64,000 nucleotides of DNA, from positions 7,440,001 to 7,504,000 of the forward strand of contig NZ_CP092431.1 of assembly GCF_022385335.1 (NCBI RefSeq), given 5' to 3'. Every line of letters begins with the position of its first letter. Within the stretch, counting starts at the first letter, position 1. Of the stretch, positions 50,816-58,621 are shown piece by piece. The notes beneath the pieces are model-generated. The model was not told the origin of the DNA and did no database searches. It was given only the letters and a program-made list of their open reading frames with translations. The stretch comes from Streptomyces deccanensis (GTDB lineage: Bacteria > Actinomycetota > Actinomycetes > Streptomycetales > Streptomycetaceae). A program made the position numbers and the translations under genes.

Positions 50816-51760
50816 TCAGCCGATCGGCCGCCCGTACGCGCGCAACGTACGCAGCGCCTCGATCGTCACGATCGGGCGGCTCTCCATGGCCGTGCTCGGG
50901 GCCCACTGACGCCAGCGGATCGGCCAGCCGCCGTCCTCCGCCTGCTCGCCCGCCAGGAAGTCCAGGGAACGGGACATCTCCTCGTCGGTGAACCACGCGC
51001 GCGCGAGGGACTCCGGGGTGGGCGCGAAGTCGTGCGGGTAGTGGTGCTCGCCCGGTGCGTAGCCGGCGGACACGGGGAAGTCGTGCGGCCGCTCCGGATC
51101 CAGCGCGGCGAGCCGGTGCTCGCGCACCAGGCGGCCGAGCCGGTCGGCGGCCGCCCGCGCGCGCGGGCGGTCCGGCACCGACTCCAGGAACGCCACGGCG
51201 GCATGGACCTCGTAGGGGTGCGACTTCTCCAGGGTTTCGACCGCCTGCCAGCAGAAGTCGGTGGCCCGGAACAACCACGCGTGCCACACCTGGTTGCGGT
51301 GCAGCAGACCCACCACGGGCCCGGTGGCCAGCAGATCACTGGGTGGGTCGTCGACGATCGGCACGAACGGGGCCGCGGGATAGCCGCGCTGGCTGGGGTG
51401 CACTGCGGGGAGCGCGCCGTCGGAGGTCGACACCGAGGTCAGATAGCGGCACGCGCGCTCCACCCGCTGTCCGCCGCAGCGCCCGATCGAGTCCAGGACG
51501 CGCAGCGCGTGCCCGGTGTGCAGCGGCTGGCTCACGGGTCCGCGCAGATCGGGTTCGAGCGCGTGCCCGTACCCCTCGTCGGCGTTGCGGTAGGCGGCCA
51601 GCGCGGTCTCCACCGCGTCGGCGCTCCCCTCCAGGAAGTGGTAGGCGAAGCGGCGCTGCTCCAGCACGCGCGCGGTCAGCCAGACGAACTGCTCGGCGCG
51701 AGCCAGCGGGGTCTGCGCCGGGGACGACGAGGGGAGTGGGGATGCTCCGGTTTCGGCCAT
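50816..51760 (-). CDS. Terpenoid-cyclase-fold (alpha/alpha toroid) protein
   Basis: 314-residue protein resembling the helical-toroid fold of terpene cyclases/prenyltransferases, with QW-like repeats (GGQRVERACRYLTSVSTSDGALPAVHP; FLAGEQAEDGGWPIRWRQWAP). The catalytic DxDD motif of squalene-hopene cyclases is not present, so enzymatic activity is doubtful. ATG 51760 has GGAG 5 bases upstream. Divergent from the DUF3046 gene. Function unknown. Confidence 0.75.
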   Translation of the reverse strand: MAETGASPLPSSSPAQTPLARAEQFVWLTARVLEQRRFAYHFLEGSADAVETALAAYRNADEGYGHALEPDLRGPVSQPLHTGHALRVLDSIGRCGGQRVERACRYLTSVSTSDGALPAVHPSQRGYPAAPFVPIVDDPPSDLLATGPVVGLLHRNQVWHAWLFRATDFCWQAVETLEKSHPYEVHAAVAFLESVPDRPRARAAADRLGRLVREHRLAALDPERPHDFPVSAGYAPGEHHYPHDFAPTPESLARAWFTDEEMSRSLDFLAGEQAEDGGWPIRWRQWAPSTAMESRPIVTIEALRTLRAYGRPIG

Positions 51761-51839
51761 GGCTCCGACCGTAGGGCGGAAAGCGGTATCGGAAGGCCGT
51801 CCCGTGAAGGCCCACCCCCTGGGGCGGGATACTGGACTC

Positions 51840-52034
51840 ATGCGGTTGACGGTCTTCTGGCAGCGGATGGCGGAGCACTTCGGTGCGGGGTACGCCGAAA
51901 CCTTCGCGCGCGATCATGTGATGTCCGACCTCGGCGGACGTACGGTCCACGAGGCGCTGGACGCGGGCTGGGAGGCCAAGGACGTGTGGCGCGTGGTGTG
52001 CGCCACCATGGGCGTTCCGGCTGAAAACCGCTGA
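51840..52034 (+). CDS. DUF3046 small protein
   Basis: 64-residue actinobacterial DUF3046 protein (begins MRLTVFWQRMAEHFG; ends WEAKDVWRVVCATMGVPAENR). GATACT 6 bases before the ATG suggests a leaderless transcript. Conserved neighbour of recA in Actinobacteria. Function unknown. Confidence 0.85.
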   Translation: MRLTVFWQRMAEHFGAGYAETFARDHVMSDLGGRTVHEALDAGWEAKDVWRVVCATMGVPAENR

Positions 52035-52099
52035 AAGGCCCGGGACTTCACCACGTGGACGTCGATCGTTGCGCCGGAGGATCCGGGGGCGGCGACTGA

Positions 52100-52122
52100 T
52101 TGTCGGTGGCGTGGGCGAGACT
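52100..52122 (+). promoter_or_regulatory. RecA-NDp/PafBC-like promoter of the AI-2E permease
   Basis: TTGTCGGTG, 8-base spacer, GAGACT. The -35 half is perfect; the -10 has G at position 1. Six bases separate it from GTG 52129. Confidence 0.5.
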
Positions 52123-52128
52123 TGGTGC

Positions 52129-53511
52129 GTGGCCCCCACAGACGAGACCGCGAGGTTGCAGCAGCAGGTACCCCCGTCCGGCACGACACCGCCCACCGGC
52201 CCCCCGGCCGGCCCGGGACCCGGCGCCGCGCCGAGCGGCCGTATGCCGCGCTGGCTGCCGCGCGCGATGGTGCTCGCGCTCTCCCTCGTAGCCGTCTTCC
52301 AACTGGGCAGCTGGGCGTTCCACCAGCTGATCGGGCTGCTCGTCAACATCCTCATCGCGTTCTTCCTGGCGCTCGCGATCGAGCCCGCGGTGAGCTGGAT
52401 GGCCTCGAAGGGGTTGCGCAGGGGCTTCGCGACCTTCCTGGTCTTCCTGATCACACTGGTCGGGGCCGCGGGCTTCGTCACCCTGCTCGGCTCGATGCTC
52501 GCCGGCCAGATCATCAAGATGGTCGAGGACTTCCCGGCGTACCTCGACTCCGTCATCAGCTGGATCAACACCAGCTTCCACACCGAGCTCAAGCGGGTGG
52601 ACATCCAGGAGGGGCTGCTCCGCTCCGACTGGCTGCAGAAGTACGTGCAGAACAGCGCCACGGGCGTCCTCGACGTCTCCGCGCAGGTGCTGGGCGGCCT
52701 CTTCCAGCTGCTGACGATCGCGCTGTTCTCGTTCTACTTCGCCGCCGACGGACCGCGGCTGCGGCGGGCGCTGTGCTCCGTGCTGCCGCCCGCGAAGCAG
52801 GCCGAGGTGCTGCGCGCGTGGGAGATCGCCGTGGACAAGACCGGCGGCTATCTCTACTCGCGCGGGCTGATGGCGCTGATCTCCGGCGGGGCGCACTACG
52901 TCCTGCTGGAGTACCTCGACGTGCCCTACGCGCCCGCGCTCGCGGTCTGGGTCGGCCTGGTCTCGCAGTTCATCCCCACCATCGGCACCTATCTCGCGGG
53001 CGCCCTGCCGATGCTGATCGCCTTCACGGTCAACCCGTGGTACGCGCTGTGGGTCCTGGTCTTCGTGGTCATCTACCAGCAGTTCGAGAACTACGTGCTG
53101 CAGCCCAAGCTGACCGCCAAGACCGTGGACATCCACCCGGCCGTCGCCTTCGGGTCGGTCATCGCGGGCACCGCTCTCCTCGGTGCCGTCGGCGCGCTCA
53201 TCGCCATTCCCGCCATCGCCACCCTGCAGGCGTTCCTCGGGGCGTACGTGAAGCGGTACGACGTCACGGACGACCCCCGGGTGCACGGCCACCGCAGCCG
53301 GGGCTCCCGCAACCCCCTCGCGCGTCTGCGTACGCGGCTGGAGGAGAAGGCGGACCGGCACCGGCCGACGAGCCGACCGACGGACGACGCAGGCGACGAC
53401 ACCCGGGACGACGCCGGGCCGGAGGGCGACGCGGGTTCGGAGGGTGGCGCCGGGCCGGAGGGTGGCGCCGGACCGGAGGGTGACGCGGGGCCGGAGCGCG
53501 GTACTCCGTAG
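52129..53511 (+). CDS. AI-2E family transporter (PerM/YdiK-like)
   Basis: 460-residue polytopic membrane protein of the AI-2E/UPF0118 family: about eight spans, with the characteristic cluster VGLVSQFIPTIGTYLAGALPMLIAF, the loop YQQFENYVLQPKLTAKTVDIHPAVAF, and GAVGALIAIPAIATLQAFLGAYVKRY. Substrate unknown; some relatives are cation/proton antiporters. The N-terminus is Pro/Gly-rich and the C-terminus is basic then a six-residue repeat (GPEGDA-type, five copies). GTG 52129 follows the promoter by 6 bases. Lies just before recA. Confidence 0.85.
   Translation: MAPTDETARLQQQVPPSGTTPPTGPPAGPGPGAAPSGRMPRWLPRAMVLALSLVAVFQLGSWAFHQLIGLLVNILIAFFLALAIEPAVSWMASKGLRRGFATFLVFLITLVGAAGFVTLLGSMLAGQIIKMVEDFPAYLDSVISWINTSFHTELKRVDIQEGLLRSDWLQKYVQNSATGVLDVSAQVLGGLFQLLTIALFSFYFAADGPRLRRALCSVLPPAKQAEVLRAWEIAVDKTGGYLYSRGLMALISGGAHYVLLEYLDVPYAPALAVWVGLVSQFIPTIGTYLAGALPMLIAFTVNPWYALWVLVFVVIYQQFENYVLQPKLTAKTVDIHPAVAFGSVIAGTALLGAVGALIAIPAIATLQAFLGAYVKRYDVTDDPRVHGHRSRGSRNPLARLRTRLEEKADRHRPTSRPTDDAGDDTRDDAGPEGDAGSEGGAGPEGGAGPEGDAGPERGTP
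53416..53505 (+). repeat. 18-bp in-frame repeats at the AI-2E gene 3' end
   Basis: Five units encode GPEGDA, GSEGGA, GPEGGA, GPEGDA, GPERGT. In-frame minisatellite giving an acidic/glycine tail. Confidence 0.85.
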
Positions 53512-53580
53512 GGCGCGGCCGCCCGAGAAGGTGCCTCGGCGAGGACATGCGGAAGTCCTCCGGACGGCTCGTGGTGTCGC

Positions 53581-53610
53581 TTGACACTAAAATCGAACAT
53601 CCATTCTTAT
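53581..53610 (+). promoter_or_regulatory. LexA-controlled recA promoter
   Basis: TTGACA (53581-53586), 18-base spacer and TCTTAT (53605-53610). GAACATCCATTC (53595-53606) lies between them, one mismatch from the Gram-positive SOS box GAAC-N4-GTTC, so LexA would block RNA polymerase. Confidence 0.75.
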
Positions 53611-53703
53611 GGAGGCTCCGGCGCGGCTGTCGACGGGAGTTCGACAGGGTTTTCGTGGAGAAGTGCCCGAGTTATCCACAGGCCGGGCGGGCGTCGGGGC
53701 CCA

Positions 53704-53726
53704 TTGTCAGTGGCAGGCGTTAGCGT
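53704..53726 (+). promoter_or_regulatory. RecA-NDp/PafBC-type recA promoter
   Basis: TTGTCAGTG, 8-base spacer, TAGCGT: perfect match to the mycobacterial RecA-independent damage-promoter consensus TTGTCRGTG-N8-TANNNT. Confidence 0.75.
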
Positions 53727-53769
53727 CTTTCACGTGAAGCGATCGACTCAAGCAAACCGGGTGGAACCC

Positions 53770-54900
53770 ATGGCAGGAACCGACCGCGAGAAGGCGCTCG
53801 ACGCCGCGCTCGCACAGATTGAACGGCAGTTCGGCAAGGGTGCGGTGATGCGCCTCGGCGAGCGGCCGAACGAGCCCATCGAGGTCATCCCCACCGGGTC
53901 GACCGCACTGGACGTCGCCCTCGGCGTCGGTGGCCTGCCGCGCGGCCGCGTGGTGGAGGTGTACGGCCCGGAGTCCTCCGGCAAGACGACCCTGACCCTG
54001 CACGCGGTGGCGAACGCCCAGAAGGCCGGCGGCCAGGTGGCCTTCGTGGACGCCGAGCACGCCCTCGACCCCGAGTACGCGAAGAAGCTCGGTGTCGACA
54101 TCGACAACCTGATCCTGTCGCAGCCCGACAACGGCGAGCAGGCCCTGGAGATCGTGGACATGCTGGTCCGCTCCGGCGCCCTCGACCTCATCGTCATCGA
54201 CTCCGTCGCCGCGCTCGTCCCGCGCGCGGAGATCGAGGGCGAGATGGGCGACAGCCACGTGGGTCTGCAGGCCCGTCTCATGAGCCAGGCCCTGCGGAAG
54301 ATCACCAGCGCGCTCAACCAGTCCAAGACCACCGCCATCTTCATCAACCAGCTCCGCGAGAAGATCGGCGTGATGTTCGGCTCCCCGGAGACCACGACCG
54401 GTGGCCGGGCGCTGAAGTTCTACGCCTCGGTGCGTATCGACATCCGTCGTATCGAGACCCTGAAGGACGGCACGGAGGCGGTCGGCAACCGCACCCGCTG
54501 CAAGGTCGTCAAGAACAAGGTCGCGCCGCCCTTCAAGCAGGCCGAGTTCGACATCCTCTACGGCCAGGGCATCAGCCGTGAGGGCGGCCTGATCGACATG
54601 GGCGTGGAGCACGGCTTCGTCCGCAAGGCCGGTGCCTGGTACACGTACGAGGGCGACCAGCTCGGCCAGGGCAAGGAGAACGCCCGTAACTTCCTGAAGG
54701 ACAACCCCGATCTCGCCAACGAGATCGAGAAGAAGATCAAGGAGAAGCTGGGCGTCGGCGTCCGGCCCGAGGAGCCCACCGCCGAACCGGGCGCGGACGC
54801 GGCGGGCGCGGCCCCGACCACCGCTGACGACGCCGCGAAGGCGGTGTCCGCTCCGGCTGCCAAGGCCACCAAGACCAAGGCCGCGGCGGCGAAGAGCTAG
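53770..54900 (+). CDS. recA: Recombinase RecA
   Basis: 376-residue strand-exchange ATPase and LexA co-protease. Walker A GPESSGKT is at 66-73; [24 protein letters not shown], and the L2 loop region [21 protein letters not shown] are intact. The alanine/lysine-rich tail of about 45 residues is typical of Streptomyces. ATG 53770 is the conventional start. An in-frame GTG at 53734 sits 7 bases after the PafBC-like -10 and could give a 12-residue longer protein from a leaderless mRNA. recX follows after 3 bases. Confidence 0.98.
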   Translation: MAGTDREKALDAALAQIERQFGKGAVMRLGERPNEPIEVIPTGSTALDVALGVGGLPRGRVVEVYGPESSGKTTLTLHAVANAQKAGGQVAFVDAEHALDPEYAKKLGVDIDNLILSQPDNGEQALEIVDMLVRSGALDLIVIDSVAALVPRAEIEGEMGDSHVGLQARLMSQALRKITSALNQSKTTAIFINQLREKIGVMFGSPETTTGGRALKFYASVRIDIRRIETLKDGTEAVGNRTRCKVVKNKVAPPFKQAEFDILYGQGISREGGLIDMGVEHGFVRKAGAWYTYEGDQLGQGKENARNFLKDNPDLANEIEKKIKEKLGVGVRPEEPTAEPGADAAGAAPTTADDAAKAVSAPAAKATKTKAAAAKS

Positions 54901-54903
54901 TCC

Positions 54904-55800
54904 GTGACGCGCAGAACGGACTGGGGCGAGTACGCGTATCCCGGTGCTCCCGAGGGCCGGGGGCGCGGGGGTACCGGCGGGGGGACCGGGGGATTCGGCG
55001 CGCACGAGGACGAGGACGGCCACGAGGGCTTCCGGTCCTACGACAGCGACGGTGACGGCGACGTCGCACGGGGGGAGGACGGATCGCGCTCCGGTGCGGG
55101 CCCGGCCGTCGGCGGTCGTCGGCGTGGTGGCGGCCCCACGCGCGGTGCGGGCGGTGCGGACGGCGACGCGCGTGGCAGGCGCGGCGGCCGCAGCGGTCGG
55201 CGGCGTGGCTTCGGGGAAGCGGGCGACGGCCCGGACGACGGGGGACCGCAGGACGGGGGTTCGTCTTTCTCGTCGAGGGCCGAGAAAGGCGAGTCCTCAG
55301 GGGACCCGGCTGAGCGGGCGCGCGCGATCTGCCTGCGCCTGCTCACCGGGACCCCGCGCACCCGTAAGCAACTCGCGGACGCCCTGCACAAACGCGAGAT
55401 CCCGGAGGATGTGGCGGAGGAGGTGCTGTCGAGGTTCGAGGAGGTCGGGCTGATCAACGACAGCGCGTTCGCCGACGCCTGGGTGGAGTCCCGGCACCAC
55501 GGTCGGGGCCTGGCCCGACGAGCCCTCGCCAGGGAGCTGCGCACCAAAGGTGTCGACTCGGCCCTGATCGACGAGGCCGTCTCCCAGCTCGATTCGGAGC
55601 AGGAGGAGACAACCGCGCGCGAGCTCGTCGCCCGCAAGCTGCGCTCCACCCGTGGCCTCGATCGTGACAAACGCCTCCGCCGGCTCGCCGGCATGCTCGC
55701 CCGCAAGGGCTACCCCGAGGGCATGGCCCTGCGAGTGGTCCGGCAGGCGCTGGAGGAAGAGGGGGAGGAGACGGAGGGGCTGGAGGACGAGGGGTACTGA
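54904..55800 (+). CDS. recX: RecA regulator RecX
   Basis: 298-residue RecX. The conserved RecX domain is about residues 130-290 (AICLRLLTGTPRTRKQLADALHKREIPEDVAEEVLSRFEEVGLINDSAFADAWVESR). It inhibits RecA filament extension. The first 125 residues are a Gly/Arg/Asp-rich low-complexity extension. The GTG start is 3 bases after recA, so the two are co-transcribed and coupled. Confidence 0.95.
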   Translation: MTRRTDWGEYAYPGAPEGRGRGGTGGGTGGFGAHEDEDGHEGFRSYDSDGDGDVARGEDGSRSGAGPAVGGRRRGGGPTRGAGGADGDARGRRGGRSGRRRGFGEAGDGPDDGGPQDGGSSFSSRAEKGESSGDPAERARAICLRLLTGTPRTRKQLADALHKREIPEDVAEEVLSRFEEVGLINDSAFADAWVESRHHGRGLARRALARELRTKGVDSALIDEAVSQLDSEQEETTARELVARKLRSTRGLDRDKRLRRLAGMLARKGYPEGMALRVVRQALEEEGEETEGLEDEGY

Positions 55801-55865
55801 GGCGAGGGGGGAGCGAAGGGTACGGGGAGAGGGAGCGGGGGGGCTTCGAGGAGAGGAAGCGGGCC

Positions 55866-55888
55866 GGGGGCCGCTTGGGCCCCCGGGG
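55866..55888. terminator. Convergent recX/cysteine dioxygenase terminator
   Basis: Perfect 9-bp stem CCGGGGGCC (55866-55874) with GGCCCCCGG (55880-55888), 5-base loop. It lies 2 bases beyond the minus-strand stop. Confidence 0.65.
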
Positions 55889-55889
55889 C

Positions 55890-56429
55890 TCACTGCCAGT
55901 CCGACGGGCGCTCCACGTGCTCCAGGCGCAGCACCTGCCCCGTGCGGCTGAAGCGGCGGATGCGGGGGAGGGGCGGGTAGTAGGCGTGGACGGAGATCGC
56001 GTGCTCCTCGGAGGACTCGTTGAGCACCTCGTGGACATGGTGGTGTCCGAAGGAACGGCCCTTGCCGGCGGGCAACTGCCGCTCGCGGTCGACGCCTTCG
56101 GTGAGTTCGAGGGTCTTCCAGCCGTCGGTGGGCAGCCGGGCGGCGAGTGAGTACTCCTTGAGTTCGCCGGCGGCGGTGACGAAGGCGCCCACCGAGTCGG
56201 CGTGGTCGTGCCAGCCGGTCCCCGTGCCGGGCGGCCAGCCGATGAGCCAGGCCTCGCTGCCGCCGGGACCTTCGAGCCGCACCCAGGTGCGGCCCTCGGG
56301 GTCGAGCGGGAGTGAGGCGATCAGTTCGGCGTCGGCGGCGGTCCGGCGAACGAAGTCGAGCAGTTCCGCCTGCGTGGGGGCGGAGGCGGTCGGAGCGGAA
56401 GCGGGGGGAACAACGGGGGACACAGACAC
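55890..56429 (-). CDS. Cysteine dioxygenase type I
   Basis: 179-residue cupin iron enzyme that oxidises cysteine to cysteine sulfinate. The 3-His iron site is visible: His74 and His76 (WHDHADSVGAF) and the His-rich HHHVHEV (128-134). GTG 56429 has AGGACGG 6 bases upstream. A cysteine-rich leader peptide lies 80 bases upstream (56510-56557) and probably adjusts expression to cysteine supply. Confidence 0.92.
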   Translation of the reverse strand: MSVSPVVPPASAPTASAPTQAELLDFVRRTAADAELIASLPLDPEGRTWVRLEGPGGSEAWLIGWPPGTGTGWHDHADSVGAFVTAAGELKEYSLAARLPTDGWKTLELTEGVDRERQLPAGKGRSFGHHHVHEVLNESSEEHAISVHAYYPPLPRIRRFSRTGQVLRLEHVERPSDWQ

Positions 56430-56509
56430 GGGTACCGTCCTGAAGTGCGTTCGCTGGGGAGCGCGCGGCTGCACACGGGTGGCGCGCGCGAAAGAAGAGG
56501 GATGCGAAG

Positions 56510-56557
56510 TCAGCAGGACGGACGACACACGCAGCCCGCATAGCGGACGAGGTCCAT
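56510..56557 (-). CDS. Cysteine-rich leader peptide (attenuator) of cysteine dioxygenase
   Basis: 15-residue peptide MDLVRYAGCVCRPSC followed by TGA, with a strong GGAGGG ribosome site 5 bases before the ATG. Three of the last seven codons are cysteine (TGC, TGT, TGC). It starts about 130 bases before the cysteine dioxygenase start. Polycysteine leader peptides that act as cysteine-responsive attenuators are known in mycobacteria. Here the role is inferred from codon content, ribosome site and target gene. Confidence 0.75.
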   Translation of the reverse strand: MDLVRYAGCVCRPSC

Positions 56558-56725
56558 ATGGACCCTCCGCCACAGGCGCGTAGAGGTGTCGGTCACGGAC
56601 CGGAGTACACCATGACCGGGCTGGGTGGTCAACTCACCGTCACTATGTGGACACACAGTGACGGCCGTCGATCGGTCCGGCGCCTCTCAGCGCGGGACAG
56701 GGCGTCTCCGAGGGCAAGTCGGCGC

Positions 56726-58423
56726 TCAGCACGCGCTCGTGGCCGCGTCGCTGTCGCTGGTCTCGGGCTGCTGCTTCGCCCCGCCCAGTGTCGCTTCCGC
56801 GGCCGCGTACAGGTCGGCCGGGCGCACGCCGCTCAGGGCGGTGACGAGGTAGCCGTCGGGGCGGACGAGGAGGACGGTGTGGGCGGCGGCGCCCGGGTAG
56901 GCCTCGGCGACCAGCAGTTCGGCGGGCCGCGGCAGGGCGGAGACGGCGGCGGCGAGACGGGGCATGATCCCGGCGCTCATCCAGTGCTTGCGCTCCCACA
57001 CCCCGGTGCCCGGCGCGATCAGCACGACCAGCAGAGCCCCGCGTCCGAGCCGGTCCCGCAGCGGTACGAAGGTGCCGTCCTCCGCCGTCACCTCCACATC
57101 CACGACCTGGGTGCCCGGCAGTGTGTCGACCGGAGTCTCCGCGGCGGCGCGTGGAGGCATGAGAGGCGAGTCGGAGTACGCCCCCGGCGCGCCCAGTGCC
57201 CCGCGCCCCAGGTGTCCGTCGGCCAGCAGCGCGTCGTGGCCCCGGCCGGAGCCGGGGACGTAGGACCGCAGCCCCTTGCCGCCGCGCAGCAGGGGCAGTA
57301 CCTGGTCGGCGGCGCGCAACCGGGCGGCGACGACCGCGCGCCGTTCCGTCTGGTAGCTGTCGAGCAGGGTCTCGTGGGGGCCGTGGTGCCAGGCCAGGGC
57401 CAGTTTCCAGGCGAGGTTGTCGGCGTCCCGCAGTCCCTCGTCCAGACCCTGGGTGCCGAGTGCCCCGAGCAGGTGGGCCGCGTCGCCGGCGAGGAAGACC
57501 CGGCCGACCCGCCAGCGCCGGGCGAGCCGGTGGTGCACGGTGTGGACGCCGGTGTCCAGCAGGTCGTAGGGCGGTGTCGAGCCGCCTGTCCAGCCGGCGA
57601 GGGTCTCGCGGACGCGGGCCACGAGGAGTTCGGGCGTCACCAGGTCCTTGCCCGGTGGCAGGAGCCAGTCGAGGCGCCAGAGACCCTCGTCGAGGGGTCG
57701 CGCGGTGATCTCCCCGCCGGACGGGCCCGCCGTGCGCCACGGTGGCATGCGGTGCAGCAACGCTTCGCCCGGCCAGGGGAGTTCGGCGCGCAATGCCGCC
57801 ACCGCGTGTCGTTCCACCGCCGTACGGCCGGGGAAGCGGATGTCCTGGAGCTTGCGGACCGTGGAGCGGGGGCCGTCGCACCCGACCAGGTAACTGCCGC
57901 GCCACCAGGTGCTCTTGGGGCCACGGGTGTGGGCCGTGACGCCGGACTTCTCCTGTTCGAGGGCGTCGAGCCGGCTCTCCACGGCGATCTTGACGAGCCG
58001 CTCACCGGCGATGGCCTCGCGCAGGGCGGCGGTCAGGACGTGCTGGGCGATGTGGAGCGGGGGGAGGTCGGCGGAACCCTCCACGACGGCGTCGTGGCCG
58101 CCGCGGGCGGCCTTCGCGCCGTCCCGGGGCGGGATGCCCGGCTCCTCGAAGTCGGCTTCCCCGAACCTGACCTGACGCATCACCTGCTTGCGCCGCATCG
58201 ACCGCCATCCGGCCCAGCGGAAGCCGATCCGGGAGAGCGGGGCTCCGGACAACCGTTCCAGCAGTGCGGCCGTGTCCTCGTTCAGGACGACCGTCCGTGC
58301 GAGCCGCTGCTCGTCCTTCCCCGGTCCCTCGTCGAGGACCACGGACGGGACGTCCTGGCGCGCCAGCGCGAGGGCGAGCGTGAGCCCCACGGGCCCCGCA
58401 CCGACGATGATCACCGGATCCAC
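56726..58423 (-). CDS. FAD-dependent aromatic-ring-type monooxygenase
   Basis: 565-residue class A flavoprotein monooxygenase. The N-terminal Rossmann motif GAGPVGLTLALALARQ is at 8-23, with CDGPRSTVRK (DG motif) and VFLAGDAAHLLGALGTQGLDEGLRDADNLAWKLA (GD motif) in the middle. The C-terminal thioredoxin-like domain is typical of the phenol/PgaE-type enzymes. Substrate unknown. GTG 58423 has AGGGGGC 8 bases upstream, making the protein begin right before the Rossmann fold. Upstream in-frame starts would add an atypical N-terminus. Confidence 0.88.
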   Translation of the reverse strand: MDPVIIVGAGPVGLTLALALARQDVPSVVLDEGPGKDEQRLARTVVLNEDTAALLERLSGAPLSRIGFRWAGWRSMRRKQVMRQVRFGEADFEEPGIPPRDGAKAARGGHDAVVEGSADLPPLHIAQHVLTAALREAIAGERLVKIAVESRLDALEQEKSGVTAHTRGPKSTWWRGSYLVGCDGPRSTVRKLQDIRFPGRTAVERHAVAALRAELPWPGEALLHRMPPWRTAGPSGGEITARPLDEGLWRLDWLLPPGKDLVTPELLVARVRETLAGWTGGSTPPYDLLDTGVHTVHHRLARRWRVGRVFLAGDAAHLLGALGTQGLDEGLRDADNLAWKLALAWHHGPHETLLDSYQTERRAVVAARLRAADQVLPLLRGGKGLRSYVPGSGRGHDALLADGHLGRGALGAPGAYSDSPLMPPRAAAETPVDTLPGTQVVDVEVTAEDGTFVPLRDRLGRGALLVVLIAPGTGVWERKHWMSAGIMPRLAAAVSALPRPAELLVAEAYPGAAAHTVLLVRPDGYLVTALSGVRPADLYAAAEATLGGAKQQPETSDSDAATSAC

Positions 58424-58541
58424 GGCGCGGCGCCCCCTGCCCGACGCGACGTCCCGGCGGACGTGGGTGAACAGGAAGTTGGAGCAGGGTGCACGATCAC
58501 AGAACGTATGCAACCCATTGCCGGTGCTTGCGTCAAGTGAC

Positions 58542-58573
58542 GGAGGGCAGTGGCGATCATGCCACTGCCCTCC
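58542..58573 (-). terminator. Terminator downstream of gluD
   Basis: Perfect 13-bp stem GGAGGGCAGTGGC/GCCACTGCCCTCC (58542-58554, 58561-58573), 6-base loop. It separates the glutamate transporter from the monooxygenase gene. Confidence 0.8.
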
Positions 58574-58621
58574 GGGGAGCGAATCGGGGGACATCCTGGG
58601 GGGATGTCACCTGATCACCTG

